This document shows positions 1-8,095 of a stretch of DNA of 64,000 bases, in pieces; the first letter of the stretch is position 1; every line of letters begins with the position of its first letter. A program made the position numbers and the translations under genes. Origin of the DNA: Mycobacteroides sp. CBMA 271. GTDB taxonomy: Bacteria; Actinomycetota; Actinomycetes; Mycobacteriales; Mycobacteriaceae. The stretch is taken from contig NZ_VTHB01000006.1 in assembly GCF_009729205.1 (NCBI RefSeq), positions 324,303 to 388,302 of the forward strand. Reading direction: 5' to 3'. The notes beneath the pieces are model-generated. The model was not told the DNA's origin, ran no database searches, and saw only the letters and a list, made by a program, of their open reading frames with translations.

Positions 1-1
1 G

Positions 2-268
2 AACACCGAGAAGATCTTTCCGAGCTCGTCTACGAAGAAGTTCCGTATTCCCGATGTACTGGTGCAGGCGCCTGTCAATATGTTGGGCGAAGTCAAGAAT
101 GTCGGGAAACTGTCGCTGACCCAGCAGTTGACGGAGTACCTGCGGTACGCAAAAGCGAACGGATACGCTGTGCATCTATTTGTCCGCCAGGGGGAGGGCA
201 CTCAACTGTCGGGGCCGCTTCAAGTGCTCGTAGACTCAGGGCAAATAGTCCTTCACAAGGTGATATAG
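2..268 (+). CDS. C-terminal end of polymorphic toxin, PD-(D/E)XK nuclease (Tox-REase-7-like), 5' partial
   Basis: The reading frame is open from the left edge, so only the last 88 residues of a longer protein are visible. They carry RIPDVLVQ, then GEVKNV, then QLTEYLRYAKANGYAVHLFV. This D...EVK core with a following Q..Y helix is the restriction-endonuclease fold used by Tox-REase-7 tips of bacterial polymorphic toxins, so it probably cuts nucleic acid in target cells. In such proteins the N-terminus carries the secretion domain, which in mycobacteria is usually a type VII (WXG/PPE-like) region; it lies outside this window. A likely immunity gene starts one base after the stop. The family call is by eye; the nuclease fold is more certain than the exact subfamily. 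Confidence 0.72.
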   Translation, partial: NTEKIFPSSSTKKFRIPDVLVQAPVNMLGEVKNVGKLSLTQQLTEYLRYAKANGYAVHLFVRQGEGTQLSGPLQVLVDSGQIVLHKVI

Positions 269-269
269 C

Positions 270-992
270 ATGGAGTCGATGGCCAAAGAGCTTGTGCAGG
301 AACCACATCCGATTGATGATGACGATTTCTACAATCGGATCGATCTTTTGTCGACCGAGGAATCCTGGTCTGAAATCGCACCATGGCTCGAAGCGCTGAA
401 ACGTGACAGGACCGAAGCCTTCAGGCAGGCCCATGGCGGGAATAAGACGCCGGTCGCCGCCGCCAATGTGCCAGTCTTGGTGAAGTACCTGTACCGCATC
501 CCGAGTCGGAAACAGCAGCGGTCAATCATTATTGAGCTCGGGAAGATGCGTCCTTACTCGATTGATGCCCTTATTGAGGCCTATCGGGAATTCGCCGGAA
601 CGCGCGATTGTGGCGGTACGGAGATGCGGCGGTACATCTCCGATGCGATAGACGGCAAGCTCAATGAAGAGCAGATAGAGAGGATCTTCGGATTGATCGA
701 CGAGCTCCCCCGCAAAGCAGACGCGGACTTCCTCTTATCGGCGGTGTCGCGAACGAAGAAACAACGCGAGCGTGCAGTGTTGTTGATCAAAGAAGTACTC
801 GAAACCCCAGTTGGATCCGAGGATGCTGTTGAGGTCATACCGCCTGCGGCTGTCGCTGCGGCGGGCAAGCTACGTGATCCCAGGTTGTATACGCCGTTGA
901 AAACGCTCGCAAATACCCCGGATAAGTGGCTGCAAGATAGGGTGAAACGGGCACTGACGCAGTGCGAACCGAAGCAGGAGAACAAGACATGA
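270..992 (+). CDS. Putative immunity protein for the upstream nuclease toxin (helical, HEAT-like)
   Basis: A 240-residue soluble protein without signal peptide, whose ATG follows the toxin stop by one base, implying coupled expression. The first 80 residues are acidic (IDDDDFYNRIDLLSTEE), as often found in proteins that mask nucleases. The rest is a run of amphipathic helices with alternating hydrophobic spacing (PVLVKYLYRIP, SIDALIEAYREF, RLYTPLKTLAN), resembling HEAT/ARM-type solenoids. I do not recognise a named immunity family. The role is inferred from position directly after a toxin tip, from cytoplasmic location and from acidity. Confidence 0.6.
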   Translation: MESMAKELVQEPHPIDDDDFYNRIDLLSTEESWSEIAPWLEALKRDRTEAFRQAHGGNKTPVAAANVPVLVKYLYRIPSRKQQRSIIIELGKMRPYSIDALIEAYREFAGTRDCGGTEMRRYISDAIDGKLNEEQIERIFGLIDELPRKADADFLLSAVSRTKKQRERAVLLIKEVLETPVGSEDAVEVIPPAAVAAAGKLRDPRLYTPLKTLANTPDKWLQDRVKRALTQCEPKQENKT

Positions 993-1399
993 GCTGGCGG
1001 GACACCACGACTGCCAATGCCCAAGATGCGCTAGATACTCTGTTCAGCACCGCCATTGACATGGCGGTGCTGAACCTGCAGAAGGCTGACAGCTTCATCC
1101 CGTTCGCCGTTACCGTCAATGCGCAGCAAGAGCATTCCCTGCTGTCAGGTGCGGGGGAAGACGCGAAGCAGACTATCGTGACTCTAGAGCGCGAATTGGC
1201 ATCGCAGAAGGACGAACTCGCCGCGTACGCCCTCGCTTACGACACGCGGGTCGCGGCGCTGAGTTCGGATGCCATCGAGGTGCGTTTACAGCACCGCGAA
1301 GGCGCCGCGATGACCGTGCAAATCCCGTACACCAAGCGGGGCAACACTATTGAGGTGGGCGACCTGATCGCGCAGACGGCGACGCGCACGATCTGGTAG
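989..1399 (+). CDS. Small hypothetical protein coupled to the immunity gene
   Basis: 136 residues if started at the ATG that overlaps the previous stop (ATGA), which I prefer over an upstream GTG at 962. It has a helical N-terminal half rich in Ala/Asp/Gln, a short charged coiled-coil-like stretch near residues 60-80 (LERELASQKDELAAYALAY), and a C-terminal beta-rich part (MTVQIPYTKRGNTIEVGDL). No signal peptide, membrane segment or catalytic motif is seen. The overlap places it in the toxin-immunity operon, so it may be a second immunity or accessory factor. Function unknown. Confidence 0.6.
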   Translation: MSWRDTTTANAQDALDTLFSTAIDMAVLNLQKADSFIPFAVTVNAQQEHSLLSGAGEDAKQTIVTLERELASQKDELAAYALAYDTRVAALSSDAIEVRLQHREGAAMTVQIPYTKRGNTIEVGDLIAQTATRTIW

Positions 1400-1420
1400 C
1401 GAATACTCCGCTCTGGCTAG

Positions 1421-1762
1421 GACTTCACAGCAACAGTGGACTGTGCGAATTTTGCGAGCGCAGTACTAATCAAAGCTGGTCTGAGTGATCCAAGTTCTCA
1501 AACCGTCGGGGTCTTGCCGCTGTACAGTACCCTAGTAGCAAATAAATGGAAGGCTGTCCCAGCAGCTGAGGCTCCGCCTGGAGCGGTCGCTATATTCGGC
1601 AGTGCGTACAATCGGCACGTCGAGTTTGTCTCCGCTAACGATGCTGGAAAACTCACGCTTATAGGGTCAAATAACACAGGACCTGGAGGGGAAGGGCCGC
1701 GGAAAGTCGGCTTCGAGGCTCCATGGAGTAGCGCGATCACCTATCTGAAGCCCCCGTCCTGA
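1421..1762 (+). pseudogene. Orphan NlpC/P60-like toxin tip (C-terminal fragment without its own start)
   Basis: The open frame begins right after a stop at 1418-1420 and encodes about 113 residues. It opens with TVDCANFASAVLIKAGL, continues with RHVEFVSANDAG and then IGSNNTGPGG. Cys in DCANFAS followed by His in RHVEFV is the Cys-His arrangement of NlpC/P60 (C40) peptidoglycan endopeptidases. The fragment starts just before the catalytic Cys, has no convincing ribosome binding site, and its only start candidate (GTG 1436) lies within the motif. This is what a displaced C-terminal module of a polymorphic toxin looks like. It could also be a decayed stand-alone hydrolase. Confidence 0.55.
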
Positions 1763-1804
1763 GCCGGGATCACGTTAACCTAGCAGCAAATTAAAGAGGC
1801 TTCC

Positions 1805-2257
1805 ATGTTGAGGATATTGACTCCGCTTCTGTTAGTTCTGGCGGGCTCCCTGATCAGTGCACCCTTTGCGTCGGCGGATGTGGATCCACAATCACCCGAA
1901 GGCTGCGTAATCCTCAAGCCAGCACTGACAGATCTCGATGCCAAATTCGGGCAATCTGTTCAGCTGGTGATCAGTTCTAAATATGAAACGTTCCGCATCT
2001 CAGATGATGGCCGCTGGGCTTTTGTGTATGCCAAGATGCGCAATGCAAACGGCGGGCCCGTTGCGTATCTGGATTCGGAGGACGCCGAAGCCGCCAAGCA
2101 CGGCGTGAAGTCGCAGCAGTATGCCGGGCTCCTGCAGCGCGGCGACACAGGGCAGTGGACTCTAATCACCAGCAGCATAGGGCCGACCGATGTTCCCTGG
2201 GTGACATGGAGCCGCGACTACGCGGCGCCGCCCGAACTCTTCCCCGCCGCCCACTAA
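1805..2257 (+). CDS. Secreted hypothetical protein, candidate immunity protein of the NlpC/P60 tip
   Basis: 150 residues with a classic Sec signal peptide (hydrophobic stretch LTPLLLVLAGSLISAPF, likely cut after ASA near residue 24). A Shine-Dalgarno AAAGAGG lies ahead of ATG 1805. The mature part has one Cys near the N-terminus and mixed alpha/beta character with no recognised domain. It directly follows an orphan peptidoglycan-hydrolase toxin tip. Immunity proteins against wall-degrading effectors must act outside the membrane, so export fits such a role; this is inference from context. Confidence 0.6.
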   Translation: MLRILTPLLLVLAGSLISAPFASADVDPQSPEGCVILKPALTDLDAKFGQSVQLVISSKYETFRISDDGRWAFVYAKMRNANGGPVAYLDSEDAEAAKHGVKSQQYAGLLQRGDTGQWTLITSSIGPTDVPWVTWSRDYAAPPELFPAAH

Positions 2258-2391
2258 CCAAGCACACCGAATCGCTGCGGGCGGCCCGCGTTGACGGCGC
2301 CCCGGTGGCGTTAGGCCACCCGCATGCTGCGGCCCGCCTTCGTGGCCCGCATCATCACGGGAAATATGCGCCGCGGTCCAACTTTGGCGAC

Positions 2392-4263
2392 TTAGGCCTT
2401 GGGTCCGCCGCCCTCCGCCAACCTGCGCACCGCGTCGATGAAGACGTCGATCTCGTCGAAGGTGTTGTAGAAGGCGAACGACGGTCGCACGGTCTGTTCC
2501 AGCCCGAGGCGCCGCAGGATCGGCTGGGCGCAGTGATGGCCGGCCCGCACCGCGATACCGTCGGCGTTCAGTGCCGTGCCGACCTCCACCGGGTCGTGTC
2601 CGTCGAGAACAAAGGACAGCACCGAGGCCTTGTGATCGGCCGTACCCACCAGCCGCACACCGGGAATCGCTGCCAACAGCGGCGTCGCGTACTCCAGCAG
2701 CGCGTGTTCGTACTCGGCGATCCGATCGATGCCGATGCGCTCCACATACCGCAACGCTTCACCGAGCCCGACGGCATCGGCGATGTTCCCGGTGCCCGCC
2801 TCGAACTTGTTGGGCGGACCCTGGAACACCGAACGCTGCAACGTCACGTCGGCGATCATGTTGCCGCCGCCCTGCCACGGTGGCGTCTCCGCCAAGGCAT
2901 CCTCGCTGCCGTACAGCACGCCGATTCCGGTGGGGCCGTAGATCTTATGGCCGGAGAAGACGAAGAAGTCGGCCCCGAGCTCCTGCAGGTTCACCGTCAG
3001 GTGCGGCACCGACTGGGCGCCGTCGATCAGCACGCGTGCGCCGTACCGATGCGCGATCTCAACGATCTGCTTGGCCGGCGTCACCGTTCCCAGCGCATTG
3101 GAAACTTGGGTGGCCGCAACCAGTTTGGTGCGCGGGCCGACCAGGTCCTCCAACTCGGACAGCAGCAAGTTACCGGCATCGTCCACCGGCGCCACCTTGA
3201 TGACGGCGCCGGTCTTCTTGGCGATCTGTTGCCACGGCACGATATTGGCGTGATGCTCTAGATGGGTGATGACGATCTCGTCCCCGTGCCCGAGGTTCTT
3301 GCCACCCCAGGCATGCGCCACCAGGTTGATCGCCTCGGTGGCGCCGCGCACAAAGATGATGTTCTCGTCGGCCTCGGCGCCCAGGAACTTGCGGACCGCT
3401 CCGCGCGCATCCTCGTAGGCGTCCGTCGCCCGCGCCGCCAGTTCGTGTGCCGCACGGTGGATGTTCGAGTTCTCGTGCTGATAGAAGTGCACCAGCCGAT
3501 CGATCACCGACTGCGGCTTCTGGGTAGTGGCCGCGTTGTCGAACCAGATCAACGGCTTGCCGTTGACGGTCTCGGTGAGAATCGGGAAGTCCGCCCGAAT
3601 TGCCGCGACGTCGAAGGCGCGGGCATCCTCGTGTGTCGGCGCGGCGGCGGGTGCCCCACCCAGGAAGTAGTAGTTCTGCGCATCGTCACCGGCCGGGGCG
3701 ACCGGCGTCGTCCAACCGAGGTCCGGAACCGTGAGCCCCTCCGAGTGCGGCGCCACACGGGGTACCGATGGGGCTGTCGCGACGACGGGAGTGGCGAGCA
3801 CACCCGGAATCGTCGGTACCAAGCCGGCGGGAATGCCGAACGGATCCACCACGTCCGCAGCCGGATACGTGGCGGCGGTGTGGGCAGCCGACGTCCCCGA
3901 GGTCAGATCTCCGCCCCCGCCGCGCGGAGCAACCGGTACTGCTCCGGGGACACCGTCTGGCGCACCCGAACCGAATGCTGCCACGGGGGGAGCCACCGTT
4001 GCCGTCGATAGCACGTCCGCCACGGGTGCCGGCGCGTACGGACTGGCCAACGAGCCCGCCGTGGCTGCCGCGGACGACCCCGCGGTCGCGTCAGGGACGG
4101 TACCCCGGGGTGCGACGGGTACCGCAGGTCCCGGGGTATCGATACCCGGAGCTCCGGTCGGCGTTGTCTCCCAGAACAACTGAGTGGCCAAAGCCGACAG
4201 CTCCGCCGCGGAAGGGAAACCAGGCGGACTGTCGGTTACCGGAATCGCATCACTTGTAGGCAT
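2392..4263 (-). CDS. Cysteine desulfurase, cargo of a family 2A encapsulin nanocompartment
   Basis: 623 residues. The C-terminal ~410 residues are a SufS/CsdA-type PLP cysteine desulfurase: PLP lysine in FSGHKIYGPTG (about residue 437), and the persulfide cysteine in RAGHHCAQP (about residue 577). It removes sulfur from cysteine, giving alanine and a protein persulfide. The first ~210 residues are a low-complexity Ala/Pro/Gly/Thr/Val extension, far longer than in housekeeping SufS. This is the disordered cargo-loading region known from family 2A encapsulin systems. I start it at ATG 4263, overlapping the shell gene stop by 14 bases; the frame stays open further upstream, but that would overlap the shell gene more. 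It is co-transcribed with and downstream of the shell gene. Confidence 0.9.
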   Translation of the reverse strand: MPTSDAIPVTDSPPGFPSAAELSALATQLFWETTPTGAPGIDTPGPAVPVAPRGTVPDATAGSSAAATAGSLASPYAPAPVADVLSTATVAPPVAAFGSGAPDGVPGAVPVAPRGGGGDLTSGTSAAHTAATYPAADVVDPFGIPAGLVPTIPGVLATPVVATAPSVPRVAPHSEGLTVPDLGWTTPVAPAGDDAQNYYFLGGAPAAAPTHEDARAFDVAAIRADFPILTETVNGKPLIWFDNAATTQKPQSVIDRLVHFYQHENSNIHRAAHELAARATDAYEDARGAVRKFLGAEADENIIFVRGATEAINLVAHAWGGKNLGHGDEIVITHLEHHANIVPWQQIAKKTGAVIKVAPVDDAGNLLLSELEDLVGPRTKLVAATQVSNALGTVTPAKQIVEIAHRYGARVLIDGAQSVPHLTVNLQELGADFFVFSGHKIYGPTGIGVLYGSEDALAETPPWQGGGNMIADVTLQRSVFQGPPNKFEAGTGNIADAVGLGEALRYVERIGIDRIAEYEHALLEYATPLLAAIPGVRLVGTADHKASVLSFVLDGHDPVEVGTALNADGIAVRAGHHCAQPILRRLGLEQTVRPSFAFYNTFDEIDVFIDAVRRLAEGGGPKA

Positions 4264-5173
4264 GGAACTTGTCCACCTGCACGTCGTCGAGAACGGCCAG
4301 TGCGTCATCAGTCAGCACGGCCAGCGACGAATACAGGGTGACGAGGTACGAGGCGATGGCCGACCGGTTGATTCCGGTGAATCGCACCGAGAGACCCGGT
4401 GCCTGCTCGCCAACTAGGCCGGGCTGGAAGAGTCCGACGACGCCCTGGCGCTCCTCGCCGGTGCGCACCAGCAGGAACTTGGTCTTGGCGTCCGTCACCG
4501 GAACCTTGTCCGACGGGATGATTGGGATACCGCGCCAGGTAAGGAACTGCGCGCCGAACAAGCTCACCACAGCCGGCGGCACGCCGCGGCGGGTGGCCTC
4601 ACGGCCGAACGCCGCGACTCCCAAGGGGTGGGTCAAGAAGAAACCGGGGGTCTTCCACACCTTGGTAATCAGCGCGTCCAGGTCGTCCGGGGTAGGAGGG
4701 CCACCGAGCGTCTTGATGGTCTGCTCCGGGGTCGCCTGAGCGAGCAGGCCGTACTCGGCGTTGTTGATGAGCTCGCTTTCCTGACGTTCTTTGACGGACT
4801 CGATGGTCAGGCGCAGCTGCTGGGCGATCTGGTCGTGCGGGCTGGAGTACAGGTCGGAGACCCGGGTGTTGATGTCGAGCAGGGTCGAGATGGTCCGCAG
4901 CGTGAACTCGCGCGGGTTGGTCTCGTAGTCGACGTAGGTCTGCGGCAGCGGGGCCTCGCCCTCACCCTGCTCCTCGCTGTGGATGGCGACCTTGTCTGGG
5001 TTGATCACTCGGTTCACGCGGTAGATGCCCGCCTCGACGGGAACCCAGTTCAGCAGGTGCAGCAGCCACCGCGGGGTGATCGTCGAGAGCTGGGGGACGG
5101 TCTTGGTCGCGTTGGCTAGCTGCCGTGCGGCAAGGTCGCCGAGGGCCTGGGATTCGTTCTTGGCAGCGGGCAC
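4250..5173 (-). CDS. Family 2A encapsulin shell protein (SrpI / MMP-I type)
   Basis: 307 residues matching the HK97-fold family 2A shell proteins that include M. leprae major membrane protein I. Typical features are the N-terminal SQALGDLAARQLANATKT, then ITPRWLLHLLNWVPVEAGIY and a C-terminal LTDDALAVLDDVQVDKFHAY. It assembles into a protein cage packaging the adjacent desulfurase. A TTG at 5203 would extend it by ten residues, but GTG 5173 has a near-perfect GAGGAGG Shine-Dalgarno eight bases upstream and gives the usual family length, so I chose it. No serine acetyltransferase or rhodanese, common partners in other family 2A operons, is next to it. Confidence 0.93.
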   Translation of the reverse strand: MPAAKNESQALGDLAARQLANATKTVPQLSTITPRWLLHLLNWVPVEAGIYRVNRVINPDKVAIHSEEQGEGEAPLPQTYVDYETNPREFTLRTISTLLDINTRVSDLYSSPHDQIAQQLRLTIESVKERQESELINNAEYGLLAQATPEQTIKTLGGPPTPDDLDALITKVWKTPGFFLTHPLGVAAFGREATRRGVPPAVVSLFGAQFLTWRGIPIIPSDKVPVTDAKTKFLLVRTGEERQGVVGLFQPGLVGEQAPGLSVRFTGINRSAIASYLVTLYSSLAVLTDDALAVLDDVQVDKFHAYK

Positions 5174-5352
5174 AGCGGATTCCTCCTCGGCGATATGGAT
5201 CAAGACCTGACGAATGGAAGCCTAATCGCGATTGCCGCCGCGCATCAGGTAAGGAACACCCCTGCGTCAAACTCGGTTCAAGTCCGCCAGGTGTCGACTT
5301 TCCGGATGGTCCACTCGCACTTTCGCCCGACAAGTCGATAGTCGCGGGTACG

Positions 5353-5358
5353 TACACT
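5353..5358 (+). promoter_or_regulatory. Predicted -10 element (TACACT) of the polycysteine leader ORF
   Basis: TACACT fits the mycobacterial SigA -10 pattern TANNNT. Its distance of six bases to ATG 5365 predicts a leaderless mRNA. No clear -35 was identified. Confidence 0.5.
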
Positions 5359-5364
5359 TGTTGC

Positions 5365-5466
5365 ATGCAGCATTTCGCACCGTCGAGCCGCCTCCGGCCG
5401 ATCAGCGGGCTGCGCGCCGACATGACCGCGACGCGCAGCGCCGCCGCATGTTGCTGTTGTTGTTGA
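5365..5466 (+). CDS. Cysteine-rich leader peptide (33 aa, ends in five Cys), predicted leaderless
   Basis: The 33-codon ORF ends with Ala-Ala-Ala followed by five cysteine codons (TGT TGC TGT TGT TGT) and TGA. Short ORFs ending in polycysteine are known mycobacterial leader peptides that couple translation to cysteine supply. A -10-like hexamer TACACT (5353-5358) sits six bases before the ATG, so the transcript probably starts at the A of the start codon. A perfect hairpin follows at 5504-5525 and the next gene on this strand starts at 5572. The known cysteine gene nearby, the encapsulin-borne desulfurase, is on the opposite strand. Confidence 0.75.
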   Translation: MQHFAPSSRLRPISGLRADMTATRSAAACCCCC

Positions 5467-5503
5467 TTCCCCCACCCCCGCCCCTGGCATCCCGGCTCGC
5501 CAT

Positions 5504-5525
5504 ACCCCGACATTTATCGGGGTAG
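5504..5525 (+). promoter_or_regulatory. Perfect 8-bp hairpin between Cys leader ORF and TQXA gene
   Basis: TACCCCGA and TCGGGGTA form a perfect stem around the six-base loop CATTTA. It lies 37 bases after the leader stop and 46 bases before ATG 5572. There is no T-run, so simple intrinsic termination is doubtful. It could be the attenuator or ribosome-site-masking structure of the leader, or a protein-binding palindrome. Confidence 0.5.
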
Positions 5526-5571
5526 CTGAGCTCCTGGGTTGCAATACGTCGGCATAAGGATCAACCAACCC

Positions 5572-6855
5572 ATGACCACTCATTCTTTGCTAGCGCTCGT
5601 CGAATGGCCGTCTGCCCGCGTCACTGGCAGGAGCCGTCGCCGTAATACCGAGGTGCTCCCGTCGCGCCTGACGCGGTACCGAGGCGGCACATATTCGTCC
5701 ACCGTGGACGAGGTTGTGTTCATCGACGGAACTTCTGCTCGCACTGATTTAATTCGCCTCAACCCCAGCATCGCGGCCTACTCGCTGGATATCGCGGGGA
5801 TCGCCCCCAACCTGCCGTCGGACTATCAGGTGGCGGACTGGTTGTCGGTCGCGAATCTGCGGGCCCGTACCCGCGAGACCCAGGCCGCGTGGATCCTGGC
5901 CAACTCCTATCCGGCGTTGTCGACGGCGGAGCTGAGTCGTCGGCTGCGTGAGACGGGCTATTTGGGCGGCGCCAATACCGTTGCGAACATCAAGGACCAC
6001 GAGGCCATTGCCGGAACCCAGGCGGCCATCTGGTTTCTCACCAACGGCATAGAGCTGGACACTGCGGCGCGCAATGTGCCCGGTGCGACGCGAAAGTCGC
6101 CGTCCTTCATCGAGTTTGAATTCGGGGAACGCCCCCAGCTGGGCGGCTTCGTGGTGCGTACCGCGGCCGCGCAGGGGCAGGCGGGGGTACGTCTGCACGC
6201 ATCTGTCGACGGTGCCGCGTGGCGCGAGGTGTCCTCCTCGGAGTTGAACTTCACCGAAGGCGAGACCAGGTACGTCAAGGCCTTGGGGGTGGGCGCGACG
6301 GTGGCCGAAACCCGCCACGGTGCATCGGATCTCGGGTATCGCTTCTATCGCCTGTACGTCCAGGGTGGTACCGACCACGTCGAGGATGTCGATTTCTGGT
6401 TGCACGACGCGCGCAACCATCGGAATGCCGACCGGGTTGTGCAGCTGTATCGGTATCTGCTGGAACAGTCGGCGATCGCTGCCGGCCACGCGCAGCGTCC
6501 CCCGGTAATCGATGACTCGCAGGCCGTGATGGCGGCGGGCCTGGTTGGTCCGTTTGTGCTGGATTCGCAGCGCCCGGTGCTGCTTTCGTTGTCGGCCGGC
6601 GCCACGGCGATGGACATCTCCGGTTCCGAGCTTGCCGGAACGGCGGACCCGGGCACCCGTTTCTACGTGCGTCCCGGTGAGCGCGCCGCGGCGGTGACGG
6701 TCTCTGTAGTCGATCCGGACGCGACGGCGCCGGTGCTGACGGGGGTGGCCGAGGGGCCATTGACCCCGCTGGCCTTGGTGCATCCGGGTGCTCGGGAAGT
6801 CATCGAGTTCACGATCGAATGGGCCGAAGCCGCCGAACTGTCGCGGGTGAGTTAG
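5572..6855 (+). CDS. TQXA/thioester-domain-like protein lacking the thioester cysteine
   Basis: 427 residues from ATG 5572; a TTG at 5539 is an alternative. Residues ~55-165 resemble bacterial thioester (TQXA) domains: AYSLDI, the block ILANSYPALS, and GTQAAIWFLTNG. In surface adhesins a Cys in the AYC-like position forms an internal thioester with the Gln of TQxA. Here that Cys is Ser and the whole protein has no cysteine. It also has no signal peptide, LPXTG or membrane segment, so an exported adhesin role is unlikely. The remainder is beta-rich (FIEFEFGERPQLGGFVVRT). It follows the polycysteine leader and overlaps the convergent hisC2 gene by four bases. Function unknown. Confidence 0.7.
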   Translation: MTTHSLLALVEWPSARVTGRSRRRNTEVLPSRLTRYRGGTYSSTVDEVVFIDGTSARTDLIRLNPSIAAYSLDIAGIAPNLPSDYQVADWLSVANLRARTRETQAAWILANSYPALSTAELSRRLRETGYLGGANTVANIKDHEAIAGTQAAIWFLTNGIELDTAARNVPGATRKSPSFIEFEFGERPQLGGFVVRTAAAQGQAGVRLHASVDGAAWREVSSSELNFTEGETRYVKALGVGATVAETRHGASDLGYRFYRLYVQGGTDHVEDVDFWLHDARNHRNADRVVQLYRYLLEQSAIAAGHAQRPPVIDDSQAVMAAGLVGPFVLDSQRPVLLSLSAGATAMDISGSELAGTADPGTRFYVRPGERAAAVTVSVVDPDATAPVLTGVAEGPLTPLALVHPGAREVIEFTIEWAEAAELSRVS

Positions 6856-7961
6856 CGCCAGGTACGTGCGAACTCAAGGAAAGCGTCGTTCTCCTCGGGT
6901 GCACCGATGGTGACGCGGACTCCGTCGGTCGCAAAGGGGCGCACGATGATTCGAGCCTCGGCGGAGGCCTGTGCGAACTCCGCGGAGCGCTCGCCCAACG
7001 GCAGCCACACGAAGTTGGCCTGTGACGGAGGTACGTCGTACCCGGCCGCCCGCAGCGCGGTGGTCACCCGAGCGCGTTCGGTGACAACGTCATTGGTGCG
7101 CGCCAGGAGTTCCTCGGCCGCACCGAGCGAGGCCACTGCGGCGGCCTGAGCGAGGCTGGACGCACTGAACGGCACGTACACCTTGCCGAGCGTCGTGATG
7201 ACGGCGGGATCGCCGATCGCGTAGCCGACGCGCAGACCGGCAAGGCCGTAAGCCTTCGAGAAGGTCCGTAACACAATCACATTGGGGTGTTCGCGGACCA
7301 ATGCGACGCTATCTGTGCTTGATCCTCTTCGCGCAAGCGGCTCATCGGTGAAATCCTCGCGGACGTACTCGACGTAGGCCTCGTCGATTGCGATGAGGAT
7401 GTGGGACGGCACCGTCTCCACGAACCGCCGTAGCTCATGCGGCGGTACCACGGTGCCGGTCGGATTGTTCGGGTTGCACACGAAGATCAGGCGGGTGGCG
7501 TCCGTCACCGCGGCGGCCATCGCGTTTAGGTCGTAGGTGTAGTCGGTCAGCGGCACCTGTACCGGCGTGGCCCCGGCGACCCGGACCACCAGGGGGTAGG
7601 TCTCAAAGGAGCGCCAGCCGAACAGCACCTCGTCGCCGACGGTCGCGGTGATCTGGACGAGCTGCTGGCACAGGCTCACCGACCCACATCCCACCGCGAT
7701 GTGCTCGGGAGCTATGTCCACGTGCTTGGCCAGGTGCGAGCGCAGCTCGGCGTACCCGTTGTCGGGGTATCGGTTGATCAGCGAGGTGGCCTCGGCGATG
7801 GCTGCGCGCACGCTCGGGAGGGGCTCGTGGACGGTCTCGTTACTGGCGAGCTTGATGGCGCCGGGGACGGTGCGTCCCGGGGTGTAGGCCGGCAGTTCGG
7901 TCAGTTCGGGGCGAAGCCGCGCGGGCACCGATGAGCCGCTTGCGCGAAGAGAGTCAGGCAC
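6852..7961 (-). CDS. hisC2: Histidinol-phosphate / aromatic amino acid aminotransferase
   Basis: 369-residue class I/II PLP aminotransferase corresponding to M. tuberculosis HisC2/Pat (Rv3772). Features: LASNET (~38-43), RYPDNGY (~64-70), CNPNNPTGT (~155), PLP Lys in TFSKAYGLAGLRVGYA (~228). It transfers amino groups to histidinol phosphate precursors or phenylpyruvate-type keto acids. Two copies of the window's 22-bp repeat lie inside this gene in opposite orientation: one encodes residues 4-11 (SLRASGSS), the other a DEPLARRG segment in mid-protein. The second looks like a short insertion in a surface loop. The start at 7961 is the longest reasonable one. Confidence 0.88.
   Translation of the reverse strand: MPDSLRASGSSVPARLRPELTELPAYTPGRTVPGAIKLASNETVHEPLPSVRAAIAEATSLINRYPDNGYAELRSHLAKHVDIAPEHIAVGCGSVSLCQQLVQITATVGDEVLFGWRSFETYPLVVRVAGATPVQVPLTDYTYDLNAMAAAVTDATRLIFVCNPNNPTGTVVPPHELRRFVETVPSHILIAIDEAYVEYVREDFTDEPLARRGSSTDSVALVREHPNVIVLRTFSKAYGLAGLRVGYAIGDPAVITTLGKVYVPFSASSLAQAAAVASLGAAEELLARTNDVVTERARVTTALRAAGYDVPPSQANFVWLPLGERSAEFAQASAEARIIVRPFATDGVRVTIGAPEENDAFLEFARTWR
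7325..7346 (-). repeat. 22-bp dispersed repeat, copy 1 (inside hisC2)
   Basis: Minus strand reads GATGAGCCGCTTGCGCGAAG followed by AG, identical to the consensus. It codes DEPLARR in hisC2. Confidence 0.85.
7930..7951 (+). repeat. 22-bp dispersed repeat, copy 2 (5' end of hisC2)
   Basis: Identical to the consensus, on the strand opposite to copy 1. It covers codons 4-11 of hisC2. Confidence 0.85.
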
Positions 7962-8095
7962 GCTGACCAGAGTATCGGTGCATGTTGAGCCGGATGACGA
8001 CCAACGGCTTTGCCTTTGGAGCGCGCGGGCCTGTACTCTGTGCCCTCGGCGGTACGGGATCCATTTTATGGGCTCCGATACCCTCGGGAAGTTCA

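Noticed and set aside
2155..3261. 368-codon plus-strand ORF
   Set aside because: Antisense shadow of the cysteine desulfurase; no family resemblance and high-GC frame bias explains it.
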